Notes under the pieces: model-generated
The model's database searches: none
Told to the model about the DNA's origin: nothing
Seen by the model: only the letters and a program-made list of their open reading frames with translations
Position numbers and translations under genes: made by a program
Shown here: piece after piece, positions 1 through 9,689 of the stretch
Numbering within the stretch: position 1 is the first letter of the stretch
Layout of the letters: the number at the start of each line of letters is the position of its first letter
Assembly: GCF_002811955.1 (NCBI RefSeq)
Contig: NZ_NPEF01000136.1
Coordinates: 1-11,049, forward strand
Source of the DNA: Leptospira ellisii
Lineage (GTDB): Bacteria; Spirochaetota; Leptospiria; Leptospirales; Leptospiraceae
Direction: 5' to 3'
DNA: 11,049 nt

Positions 1-241
1 TTCGGATTAATTTCTCCCGACCCCGTACGTATCCCAAAATCCAGACCAGGGTGAAGGAATACGCGGAAACCGAAACCGCGAACTTGATCGGTTTGAGCCA
101 CACGGGCACTCCTGTGACCGTTCTGGAATCCAAAAAAAAGGCGGGAACGAGCGCGAAAAGAACGATCAAATTGACAAGCCCGTTCCAAAAGAGCGGCGGG
201 TTGTTTTTCGAAACCCGGTAAAACGCGCCTAAAATTCTCAT
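1..241 (-). CDS. Putative integral membrane protein, N-terminal part (runs off the left edge)
   Basis: Read leftward from the ATG at 241, the frame is open to the window edge and gives about 80 residues beginning MRILGAFYRVSKNNPPLFWN. A GGAGG ribosome-binding site lies 4 nt before the ATG (246-250), so the start is well supported. Two hydrophobic segments are visible, at about residues 19-38 and 53-73, separated by a short loop with VPVWLKPIKF; an RGREK basic stretch follows the second. This is an inner-membrane protein by appearance. The 'G.P.WLKP.KF' loop resembles, from memory, a family of uncharacterised multi-pass membrane proteins, but I cannot name a function. It is divergent from the TetR-family gene at 345, and its promoter candidate overlaps the operator-like repeats, so it is the likely regulated target. 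The C-terminus is outside the window. Confidence 0.8.
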   Translation of the reverse strand, partial: MRILGAFYRVSKNNPPLFWNGLVNLIVLFALVPAFFLDSRTVTGVPVWLKPIKFAVSVSAYSFTLVWILGYVRGREKLIR

Positions 242-245
242 AGAA

Positions 246-250
246 CCTCC
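246..250 (-). promoter_or_regulatory. Ribosome-binding site of the leftward membrane protein
   Basis: GGAGG on the minus strand, 4 nt upstream of the ATG at 241. It fixes the start of a gene whose stop is outside the window. Confidence 0.75.
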
Positions 251-288
251 AAAAAGGGCCTTGACCCAGTTCTTACGATATGTTTTCA

Positions 289-317
289 ATGTAAACATAT
301 TGTGTTGACTCTGTCAA
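289..317 (-). promoter_or_regulatory. Promoter candidate for the leftward membrane protein
   Basis: On the minus strand, TTGACA (312-317) is followed by a 17-nt spacer and TTACAT (289-294), which would start transcription near 282 and leave a leader of about 40 nt with the GGAGG site. The -35 falls in operator site 2 and the -10 in site 1, so repressor binding would block it. The -35 is consensus; the -10 is weak (3 of 6). Confidence 0.4.
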
Positions 318-339
318 CATAAAAAGTAGTCACTATCAA
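311..339 (+). promoter_or_regulatory. Promoter candidate for the TetR-family gene, predicting a leaderless mRNA
   Basis: CTGTCA (311-316), a 17-nt spacer and TATCAA (334-339), each matching consensus at 4 of 6 positions. The ATG at 345 is the sixth base after the -10, so transcription would begin at or next to the start codon. This fits the absence of any Shine-Dalgarno sequence before 345. The -35 lies in operator site 2 and the -10 in site 3, which would allow autorepression. Confidence 0.35.
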
Positions 340-344
340 CATAT

Positions 345-995
345 ATGGAAAAAAAAGGCGCGTCCAAAAAGAAAACGGGGAAAAAACAGATTTCCGATTC
401 GTATCATCACGGAGATCTGAAAAAGGCCATTTTGACGAAATCCGAGGAGATCTTGGAGCAATTCGGAATCGAAGGTCTGAGTTTGCGCGATATCGCGGCG
501 GATTTGGGAGTGAGTCACGCGGCGCCTTACAGACATTTTCCGAGAAAGGCGGATCTTTTGTTCACCCTCGCGATCCGCGGATTTTCCGATCTCGCAGAAG
601 AGATGCGTCTCGCTTGGGAAAGCAGCGAAGATCCGATCGAACGGCTCCGTTCCGCCGGGACACGTTATGTGCAATTGGCACTCGCACATCCGAGAAGAAC
701 GGAACTTATGTTCGGCGGAACCTTGGCCTGCGAACCAGACGCCCCCGAGGAACTTTCGACCGTGGGAAGGGAGGCGTTCATCGGGCTTTTCAGGATCATC
801 GAGGACGGTCAGCAAAAAGGTGTCTTTCGGGAAGAGGATCCGTACGGACTTTCGTTCACGCTTTGGAGTATCGTCCACGGTTTCGCGGTTCTGACGAACG
901 GAAAACAGATTCCTCCCGACATACTTCAGGCGAGAGGTATGGAAACGATCCTGAATTCCACACTGGCGTCCGTGGTAAGAGGAATCGTACGTTGA
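345..995 (+). CDS. TetR/AcrR-family transcriptional repressor with WHG-type C-terminal domain
   Basis: A 216-residue protein, the usual TetR length. After a lysine-rich tail (residues 1-15) comes the SYHHGDLKKAI segment (19-29) typical of TetR N-termini. The helix-turn-helix follows at about 44-65: LSLRDIAADLGVSHAAPYRHF. The C-terminal ligand/dimer domain contains LWSIVHGFAVL, matching the W..vHG motif of the TetR 'WHG' domain. It should bind DNA as a dimer and release it on binding a small molecule, which cannot be predicted here. No Shine-Dalgarno precedes the ATG; a leaderless transcript or weak initiation is possible, and the variable basic tail leaves some doubt about the exact start. 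The divergent membrane protein and the gene itself are the likely targets, through the phased dyads at 278-341. No clear terminator follows. Confidence 0.92.
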   Translation: MEKKGASKKKTGKKQISDSYHHGDLKKAILTKSEEILEQFGIEGLSLRDIAADLGVSHAAPYRHFPRKADLLFTLAIRGFSDLAEEMRLAWESSEDPIERLRSAGTRYVQLALAHPRRTELMFGGTLACEPDAPEELSTVGREAFIGLFRIIEDGQQKGVFREEDPYGLSFTLWSIVHGFAVLTNGKQIPPDILQARGMETILNSTLASVVRGIVR

Positions 996-1101
996 TTTTT
1001 TTCGACGGGGAATTTTCCTTATTCGCAATTCCTAATGCCGTGTTCGGAAAAGACTTGTAAGCCGGATCGATTTCGATTCCATATTTTTTCGGTAGGAAAG
1101 A

Positions 1102-2394
1102 ATGGAATTCATAAACTCTAAAACGATCACGTTCGCGGCGATTCTGCTTGCGGCGCTTTTGTTGTTTTGGTCGAAACCGAAGGATAAAGGCGAACCGTAT
1201 TCCCCGTATTTTAAAAGTTTAAACGAAGAGCTGAAACGGAACGGTCCCGGGAAACCGGTCGTCCTTCTCGATTTGGATCGTCTCGACGGGAATCTGGATC
1301 TGTTGAAGTCCCGTCTTTCGCCTCCGCTCCGTTACCGGGTCGTGGTGAAATCGCTCCCTTCCCTGGATCTGCTCCGTTATATCGTCCGAGCGACGGGTTC
1401 GAAACGTTTGATGGTGTTTCATTCCGGTGATATCGTGATGTTGCTTTCCGATCCTGAATTCGGAACTTTCGACATTCTGCTCGGCAAGCCGATGCCGATC
1501 GCGGCGATTAGGGAGATACATTCCAAAACGAATCCTGCTCTTTTCCAAAAGATCCGTTGGCTGATCGACACCGAAGAACGTCTGAATCAATACCTGGGTT
1601 TTGCGGAGGAAAAAAATCTGAAATTGTCCGCGGTTTTGGAGATCGACATCGGTCTGCATCGGGGCGGTTTTACGGATCCGAAATCGGTTCTTCCCGCCAT
1701 GGAAACGATCCGCCGCAACCGTAAAAGGATCGTATTTTCCGGTTTTATGGGATACGAACCGCACGTCGCCTCGGTTCCCGTCGTTTTCGGGGATAAACTC
1801 CGTGCGGTCGAAGATGCATTAAGGAATTCTTTAAAAGTATATTCTAATTTCGTTGATTTATCCAGATCCGAGTTTCCCGATCTTTTCGAAGGAGATTTGG
1901 TGTTCAACGGAGGCGGAAGCAAAACCTACCGTTTTTATCAGAAGTTCGGAACCGAAACGGTGAACGACGTCTCGGTCGGTTCGGCTTTGGTCAAACCCAC
2001 CGACTTCGACGTGGAAAGCCTGGAAGAACATCAACCGGCGGTCTTCATCGCGGCCCCCGTTTTGAAAAGGCTACAAGGAGCGAATATTCCGTTTTTGGAA
2101 TCCGTTTCGTTTTTGTTTCCGCTTTGGGATCCGAATCAGGAAATTACTTATTTCACGTATGGCGGCGCGTTTTCCGCCAAAAAGGAATCCCCGAAAGGTC
2201 TACAGGACAATTCCCTGTTCGGCGCGAGCACCAATCAGGGAATTTTAAACGGTTCGTCGAAGACCGGTCTCGTTCCGGACGATTCCGTTTTTTTCCGCCC
2301 CACTCAAAGCGAAAAAGTGATGGGAGAACTCGGTGAAATTCATCTCCTACGCGGCGGAAAATTATCCGGCAAATGGAAAACGTTTGTGAATTGA
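1102..2394 (+). CDS. Membrane-anchored PLP-dependent fold-type III enzyme (alanine racemase N-terminal / D-threonine aldolase-like)
   Basis: 430 residues. The start is supported by AGGAAAG just upstream. Residues 8-24 form one transmembrane segment, followed by KPKDKGE, so by the positive-inside rule the enzyme domain probably faces the cytoplasm. The alanine-racemase-type barrel starts at about residue 50 (VVLLDLDRLDGNLDLL). RYRVVVK gives the expected PLP lysine at K83. Later come EIDIGLHRGGF, a substrate/PLP barrel strand, and the glycine-rich VFNGGGSKTY, which resembles the phosphate-binding region. The C-terminal part resembles the D-serine dehydratase-like domain, but where zinc enzymes of this group carry His and Cys/Asp ligands it reads FFRPTQSE, as in related 'amino acid deaminase/aldolase' proteins. 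The substrate is therefore uncertain: a D-amino or hydroxy-amino acid is the family expectation. It is followed after 24 bp by the CWC-type gene, probably in the same transcript. Confidence 0.82.
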   Translation: MEFINSKTITFAAILLAALLLFWSKPKDKGEPYSPYFKSLNEELKRNGPGKPVVLLDLDRLDGNLDLLKSRLSPPLRYRVVVKSLPSLDLLRYIVRATGSKRLMVFHSGDIVMLLSDPEFGTFDILLGKPMPIAAIREIHSKTNPALFQKIRWLIDTEERLNQYLGFAEEKNLKLSAVLEIDIGLHRGGFTDPKSVLPAMETIRRNRKRIVFSGFMGYEPHVASVPVVFGDKLRAVEDALRNSLKVYSNFVDLSRSEFPDLFEGDLVFNGGGSKTYRFYQKFGTETVNDVSVGSALVKPTDFDVESLEEHQPAVFIAAPVLKRLQGANIPFLESVSFLFPLWDPNQEITYFTYGGAFSAKKESPKGLQDNSLFGASTNQGILNGSSKTGLVPDDSVFFRPTQSEKVMGELGEIHLLRGGKLSGKWKTFVN

Positions 2395-2418
2395 AACCGC
2401 TTACGGAAGTTTAAACCT

Positions 2419-2625
2419 GTGGAAAAAAATTCGGATCCGATCCGCGACGTCGGCGCGGTCTTTAAATTCTGCCCTCGTTGCGGGAACGAATTCCGCTGCG
2501 GTGCCGCAACCGGATTCTGCGATTGTTTTTCCGTTTCGCTCGACCGAACCGCGCAACTTAAAATTCGCGACGAATTTGCGGATTGTCTTTGTGTCGCCTG
2601 TCTCGGCGAATTGAACGTTTCCTGA
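2419..2625 (+). CDS. Small cysteine-rich CWC-family protein
   Basis: A 68-residue protein with eight cysteines: CPRCGNEFRC (18-27), GFCDCF (33-37) and CLCVACL (56-62). This spacing is that of the 'cysteine-rich CWC' family, small proteins of unknown function whose cysteines probably bind a metal, most likely zinc. The family-naming C-W-C reads C-D-C here. The start is GTG, with GGAAG about 9 nt upstream; no ATG is available before the first cysteine. It follows the PLP-enzyme gene by 24 bp in the same direction, and its stop codon overlaps an intrinsic terminator, so it is the last gene of a two-gene unit. There is no signal peptide, so a cytoplasmic location is expected. No function can be assigned. 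Confidence 0.78.
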   Translation: MEKNSDPIRDVGAVFKFCPRCGNEFRCGAATGFCDCFSVSLDRTAQLKIRDEFADCLCVACLGELNVS

Positions 2626-2652
2626 CGCGCGATTTTGCGCGTCTTCTTATTT
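2624..2652 (+). terminator. Intrinsic terminator after the PLP-enzyme/CWC unit
   Basis: A perfect 7-bp GC-rich stem, GACGCGC (2624-2630) and GCGCGTC (2637-2643), with loop GATTTT, followed by the T-rich tail TTCTTATTT (2644-2652). The stem begins inside the stop codon of the CWC gene. It separates this unit from the efflux genes downstream. Confidence 0.75.
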
Positions 2653-2664
2653 AGAACGCGTTCG

Positions 2665-2751
2665 CCGCGGGAGGATCGGTCTAAGAAAGAGATATTTTAC
2701 CGCGGGCCACCGAGGATCCTAAAAATTAGGATCCTCGATCGAAACCGCGGG
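2665..2751. repeat. Palindrome and CCGCGGG copies in the efflux-operon leader
   Basis: A perfect inverted repeat with 12-bp arms, CGAGGATCCTAA (2711-2722) and TTAGGATCCTCG (2726-2737), has only AAA between them. CCGCGGG occurs three times around it: 2665-2671, 2700-2706 and 2745-2751. Because CCGCGG is self-complementary, the second and third copies can also pair and extend the structure as an outer stem. No T-tract follows, so it is not a standard terminator. It lies 47 bp upstream of the RND start and could be a dimeric-regulator operator or a leader-RNA hairpin. A possible -10 (TATTTT, 2693-2698) without a recognisable -35 would place the palindrome within the transcript. Confidence 0.7.
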
Positions 2752-2771
2752 TCGAACGAATATTCATCCCA

Positions 2772-2777
2772 AAGAGG
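2772..2777 (+). promoter_or_regulatory. Ribosome-binding site that decides the TTG start of the RND gene
   Basis: AAGAGG sits 6 nt before TTG at 2784. The next in-frame ATG (2826) would remove the N-terminal helix that all RND pumps have, so the TTG start is preferred. Confidence 0.7.
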
Positions 2778-2783
2778 TTCCCC

Positions 2784-6028
<3,245 letters not shown>

Positions 6029-6032
<4 letters not shown>

Positions 6033-7507
6033 AGATTCAAAAAAAAGAATATATGAAATCTATAATTCATTTTTTCCCCGTAAAGGGAATTCCGGTTTTC
6101 GCACTCCTTTTTTGGGCAATCGGATGTACGGACGATTCCGCGATCCGGACCAACGACGGAATCGTGGAGCCGCGTTTGGAGGAAGTGACCGGAGTGACAA
6201 CGGAAAGGATCCGTAAAATCTCTCCCGAACAGGAATTGAGCATCGAGGAATTGTACGCGTACGCGGTGGAAAAGACAGAGCGGATCGCGCTTAAGGAGGA
6301 GGCGATCCAACAGGCGGATTCCCAAAAGGCTGCCGCTTTCGCTTCTTTTTTCCCGTCCTTGTCGTTGGTGTACAATAAATTTTACCGGGTTCCCGGTCCT
6401 AATTCCCATTTTAACCCGTTTTACACCGAACCGAATCCGTATACGGGCGGTTCCTCGGGAAGCAGTCTTCCTCCTACGGTCGGTCCCGGAACGAGGTTGT
6501 TGTTGAGTATCCCCATTTTGAACGGAGTGAGTCAATACACCACCTACAAGGCGGCCGGCGCGCTGACCAACGTGCGTATGAACGAGGCCCGTTACGAATC
6601 GGGAAGGCTTTATCTCGAAATCGCACAAGCATATTATAATGTTCTGCAATTAAAGGAGGTCATTCTTCTCGAAGAGAAAAAGACCGATCTCGTCCGAAAA
6701 ACCATACAGGAACGGAGAAGGCTTTTTTCCCTCGGCAGGATTACCCGTGCCGATTTGAGCGGCGCGGAGGCGGATTTTTCGAGATCGGAAGCGGCCCTCG
6801 AAGACTTTCGATATCAACTCAAACAGAGCGAAATGGTTTTGGAAAGTCTCGTCGGCGCGGGGGAAGGGGGACTTCGCCTCGCCGTTCCCAAGGATCCGAT
6901 CACGCTTCCGCAGAATCTTCTTCCCGAAGAAAGGATCGCGAAACGATACGACGTGATCGCCGCCCAGGAAAATCTGAAAATGGCGGAATTGAACCTCAAA
7001 AAAGCCTGGGGGGGGCATCTTCCTTCGGTTACTTTAAATAATTATTATACGATTCCGGAACACAATACCACGCCTAACAAGGATATAACGATGCAGCTTT
7101 CTATCAACGTTCCGCTTTTGTCGGCGGGGACGATCACGGCGGGCGTAAAACAGGCGGAATCGGCGGTTCGACAGGCGGAACTGCAACTGTCCCAGGCGAA
7201 ACGGGTGGCGTCCGACGAAATCAGGAAAGCGTACGAGAGTTCGCTCAATTCGGCGAGATTGTTGGCGTTGTACGCGAAAGCGAGAAATTCCGCGGAATCC
7301 AATCTCAGCAGTCAGAGAAGGGGATTCAGTTATAAGACCACTTCGCGTTTGGAACTTCTCGTTTCCGAAACCTCCTTTTTGGATTCGGAAATCGCATACC
7401 GCAAGGCGTTCTACCAACATTCCCTCAACGCGGTCTGGTATTCGGTAGCGATCGGGGAATCTCCGAAATTAAAAAAATCGAAAGAAGAGGACAGAACCGG
7501 GGGTTGA
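6029..7507 (+). CDS. TolC-like outer-membrane efflux lipoprotein (OMF)
   Basis: 492 residues from the ATG at 6029, which overlaps the RND stop as ATGA and has AAAGGG just upstream; an ATG at 6053 is an alternative start. The N-terminus is a signal peptide ending in FWAIGC, giving a lipidated cysteine at residue 33 (25 from the second start). The mature protein has the two-fold outer-membrane efflux protein (OEP) pattern: long alpha-helical, alanine- and glutamate-rich stretches (for example IALKEEAIQQADSQKAAAFAS and ESAVRQAELQLSQAKRVASDE) interrupted by beta-barrel segments such as SLSLVYNKFYRV and SVTLNNYYTI. It should form the trimeric outer-membrane channel for the upstream RND pump. The overlap implies translational coupling. 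Lipidation of the outer-membrane factor is common in the OprM group. Confidence 0.92.
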
Positions 7508-7520
7508 TTCGGTTGTACGC

Positions 7521-7551
7521 TTGACATATCCTCTCGAAGGTTTTAACTAAT
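7521..7551 (+). promoter_or_regulatory. Promoter of the acyl-CoA dehydrogenase gene
   Basis: A consensus -35, TTGACA (7521-7526), is followed by AT-rich TTAACTAAT (7543-7551). The -10 could be TTAACT with a 16-bp spacer, or ACTAAT with a 19-bp spacer. Transcription would start around 7555-7558, leaving a short leader of about 20 nt. It lies just after the outer-membrane-factor stop, so the dehydrogenase is probably transcribed on its own. Confidence 0.5.
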
Positions 7552-7567
7552 GGGCATAGTCGAGAGG
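7530..7567. promoter_or_regulatory. Dyad flanking the -10 region: possible operator
   Basis: Inverted 8-bp arms CCTCTCGA (7530-7537) and TCGAGAGG (7560-7567) are separated by 22 bp that contain the -10 and start point. The right arm also supplies the GAGAGG ribosome-binding site. Since the left arm is upstream of the expected transcript start, this reads as a DNA-level operator rather than an mRNA hairpin. The regulator is unknown. Confidence 0.4.
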
Positions 7568-7577
7568 TAGAATCCCC

Positions 7578-9338
7578 ATGATAATCAGCAATTACTTTCA
7601 GGACAACGACGATCTCAAACTCGTGTTCCACGATTTGATCGATTGGGACGAGATCGTCCAGGCCTACGAACAAGGTTTTCACGACGCGGAAGATTATAAA
7701 AAGACGGGAAACGAACGTTTGGCCTATGCGCCGACGAGCGTCGACGAGGCGAAGGAATATTATCAATCCGTATTACAATCCTTAGGCGAAATTATGGGCG
7801 AATTCGTCGCTCCTCGTAGCAAGGAAATGGATCAAATCGGACTCAAATACGAAAACGGAAAGGTCTCCTTTCCGAAGGCGCAGGAGGAATGTTATACCAC
7901 TCTGAGGGACGCCGGTTTGATGCCGATTTCGATCAGCAGAAAATACGGCGGAATGGGACTCCCTGCGACCGTTCAATCCTTTATGTGCGAAATTTCCGCG
8001 AGAGCCGACGCTGCGTTTTGTCTGGCCTACGGCAACATCAACATCGTCGAGATCATGGAACGATACGCTTCCGATGAAATGTGCGAAAAATGGATTCCCG
8101 AAATCGCTTCCGGAAAATACAGCGCGGCGATGGCTTTGACCGAGCCGAACTACGGATCCGATCTTCCGAACGTTCAGACGAGAGCGACTCAGGACGCGGA
8201 CGGAACCTGGAGAATCAACGGAGCAAAACGTTTCATCACACACGCTTGCGGTTATATCGACGCTCCTTCGGTCATTCTCACGTTGGCGAGAACCGGTTCT
8301 CCGGAAAGCGGTGCGAGAGGATTGTCCTTCTTTTTGGTGAAAGGAAGCGACGTTCATATCGCCGGAGTGGAACACAAGATGGGTTTGCATTGTTCTCCCA
8401 CGTGCGAAGTTGTTTTTGAAAATTCTCCGGGAGAATTGATCGGTAAAACCGGATACGGTTTGGTGAAGTATTCCATGGGAATGATGAACGCGGCCCGTTT
8501 GACGATCGCCACGCAGTCTTTGGGAATCGCCACGGCCGCTTATTTCGAAGGAAAAAAATACGCTTCGGAAAGGATACAATTCGGCAAACCGATCGAGCAG
8601 ATTCCCGCGGTAAAAAAAATGTTGGATCGTATGGAGCGCGAAATTCTCGCCACGAGAGTTTTGATCGCCGAAACGGGAAAGGCGATCGATTTGTATCATT
8701 GGCCCAAGGAACATCGGATCAAAGTGGAAGGAAAATCCGAAAAGGAAATCGGTCAGGACGAAACGATTCGCCGTTGGGAAAAGTTGGCCGATCTGTTTAC
8801 TCCGATGAGCAAATATTACGCTTCGGAAGGATGTGTATCGATCGCTTCGGATGCGCTGCAGATTCACGGCGGCAGCGGTTATACGGAAGATTACGACGTC
8901 GCGCGGATTTATCGCGACAGCAGAATTACCACGATCTACGAGGGAACTACTCAATTGCAGGTCGTGGCCGCGATCGGCGGGATCGTTTCCGGAATGTCTC
9001 CTACGGGGCAATTGCGTCAGTATGCGGAGGGGGAGTTGTCCAAATTCTCCGCCTCTGAAGATCTGAAAAAGGTTTGGGGCGATGTGGAAACGGCGGTAGG
9101 TTTTTATAAGTCGATTCAGGACGGAAGCGTGAAAGATACGTTGGCTTTCGAAGTCGTGGAAACCGCGGCGCGTTTCGTGTGCGGAATGCTGTTGGAACGT
9201 TCTCTGAAAATTCTTTCCGGCGCGGATTTGGAGAAACGCAGGACGATTTCTTCCGCATACAACGTGGATAGTCTTGCGATCGCGAACGCGAATCTGTTTA
9301 AGTTGGAACGCGCCGCGAAACAAGCGGTGCCTGCGTAA
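7578..9338 (+). CDS. Acyl-CoA dehydrogenase (FAD-dependent, ~590-residue type)
   Basis: 586 residues, much longer than the ~380 of short/medium-chain enzymes and close to the FadE/DmdC-like ~600-residue class with an extra C-terminal helical domain. It oxidises an acyl-CoA to the trans-2-enoyl-CoA with FAD, passing electrons to ETF, usually in fatty-acid or branched-chain acid breakdown. Visible signatures: AMALTEPNYGSDL (184-196), the flavin/substrate signature; IQIHGGSGYTEDY-like segment (LQIHGGSGYTEDYDVARIYRD); and ITTIYEGTTQLQ, with the catalytic base at E455. A charged insertion (about residues 374-400, EHRIKVEGKSEKEIGQDET) lies between conserved helices, as in this long class. GAGAGG lies about 10 nt before the ATG. 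Own promoter, own 3' hairpin. The exact acyl substrate cannot be read from the sequence. Confidence 0.93.
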   Translation: MIISNYFQDNDDLKLVFHDLIDWDEIVQAYEQGFHDAEDYKKTGNERLAYAPTSVDEAKEYYQSVLQSLGEIMGEFVAPRSKEMDQIGLKYENGKVSFPKAQEECYTTLRDAGLMPISISRKYGGMGLPATVQSFMCEISARADAAFCLAYGNINIVEIMERYASDEMCEKWIPEIASGKYSAAMALTEPNYGSDLPNVQTRATQDADGTWRINGAKRFITHACGYIDAPSVILTLARTGSPESGARGLSFFLVKGSDVHIAGVEHKMGLHCSPTCEVVFENSPGELIGKTGYGLVKYSMGMMNAARLTIATQSLGIATAAYFEGKKYASERIQFGKPIEQIPAVKKMLDRMEREILATRVLIAETGKAIDLYHWPKEHRIKVEGKSEKEIGQDETIRRWEKLADLFTPMSKYYASEGCVSIASDALQIHGGSGYTEDYDVARIYRDSRITTIYEGTTQLQVVAAIGGIVSGMSPTGQLRQYAEGELSKFSASEDLKKVWGDVETAVGFYKSIQDGSVKDTLAFEVVETAARFVCGMLLERSLKILSGADLEKRRTISSAYNVDSLAIANANLFKLERAAKQAVPA

Positions 9339-9373
9339 CGTAATTAATCGTTCGAAGTATTTCCGTCTTAGCG

Positions 9374-9407
9374 CTCCGAAGGACGTGTGATCGCACGTTC
9401 TTCGGGG
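9374..9407 (+). terminator. Strong hairpin after the acyl-CoA dehydrogenase gene
   Basis: A 14-bp stem with two G-T wobbles and no mismatch pairs CTCCGAAGGACGTG (9374-9387) with CACGTTCTTCGGGG (9394-9407), loop TGATCG. It sits 36 bp after the stop codon. It probably ends or stabilises the transcript, although only a weak T-rich tail (GATCTCATTCCC) follows, so it is not a textbook terminator. Confidence 0.55.
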
Positions 9408-9494
9408 GATCTCATTCCCTTCGAAAAGTGTCGGTTTCCTTTCCCTGCCTTTCCTTTAGGATCTTCACCTCTCCAAACCGCATATAAGATTACC

Positions 9495-9552
9495 CGACGC
9501 GGATAAGACGCGTCGACATAAAAAGAATTTAAATTCTTTTGCAGGTTATCCG
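9495..9552. repeat. Nested inverted repeats in the 351-bp intergenic region
   Basis: Three perfect inverted repeats overlap here: CGACGCG (9495-9501) with CGCGTCG (9509-9515), spacer 7; CGGATAA (9500-9506) with TTATCCG (9546-9552); and an uninterrupted 20-bp palindrome made of AAAAGAATTT and AAATTCTTTT (9521-9540). The first two share bases, so they are mutually exclusive as RNA hairpins. Immediately after, a 16-codon frame (ATG 9553, stop 9601-9603; MKRRAHPFVIKFFPGT) has AGG 7 nt upstream; I do not call it a gene. The rest of 9408-9689 shows a pyrimidine-rich stretch (9420-9475) and nothing else I can name. Confidence 0.6.
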
Positions 9553-9689
9553 ATGAAACGTCGTGCGCATCCGTTTGTGATAAAGTTTTTTCCGGGAACG
9601 TGAAAATCTCGAAACCGCGGAATCGGACGGATATCGATTCCGCGAAAATTTCGATGTTTAAACGAAGACGGCGATTCGGAAAAATAAGA

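Larger units (their letters stand above)
278..341. promoter_or_regulatory. 22-bp-phased operator-like array between divergent genes
   Basis: Three 17-bp dyads sit at exactly 22-bp steps (centres 289, 311, 333). Site 1 is TGTTTTCAATGTAAACA (281-297), inside a perfect 8-bp-arm inverted repeat, ATATGTTT/AAACATAT (278-300). Site 2 is TGTTGACTCTGTCAACA (303-319), a perfect 7-bp-arm dyad. Site 3 is AGTAGTCACTATCAACA (325-341), with only the right half well kept. Sites 1 and 3 each match site 2 at 12 of 17 positions by my count. A further TTGAC half-site at 261-265 is in the same phase. Dyads of this size beside a TetR gene are typical operators. The TetR protein encoded next door as ligand is inference. 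Confidence 0.65.

Noticed and set aside
2711..2737. Palindrome as an intrinsic terminator
   Set aside because: There is no T-tract on either strand, and it lies downstream of a proper terminator and inside the leader of the efflux genes.
7782..9323. 513-codon open frame on the minus strand opposite the acyl-CoA dehydrogenase gene
   Set aside because: It is antisense to a gene with unmistakable catalytic motifs, its product is arginine/phenylalanine-rich low-complexity of the kind produced by reversed codon bias, and it has no family features.
9600..9689. GTG at 9600 or ATG at 9654 as starts of the cysteine-rich protein
   Set aside because: They put an arginine-rich stretch before the signal peptide and lack a well-placed ribosome-binding site. 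ATG 9690 begins directly at the signal peptide, although 9654 is not excluded.
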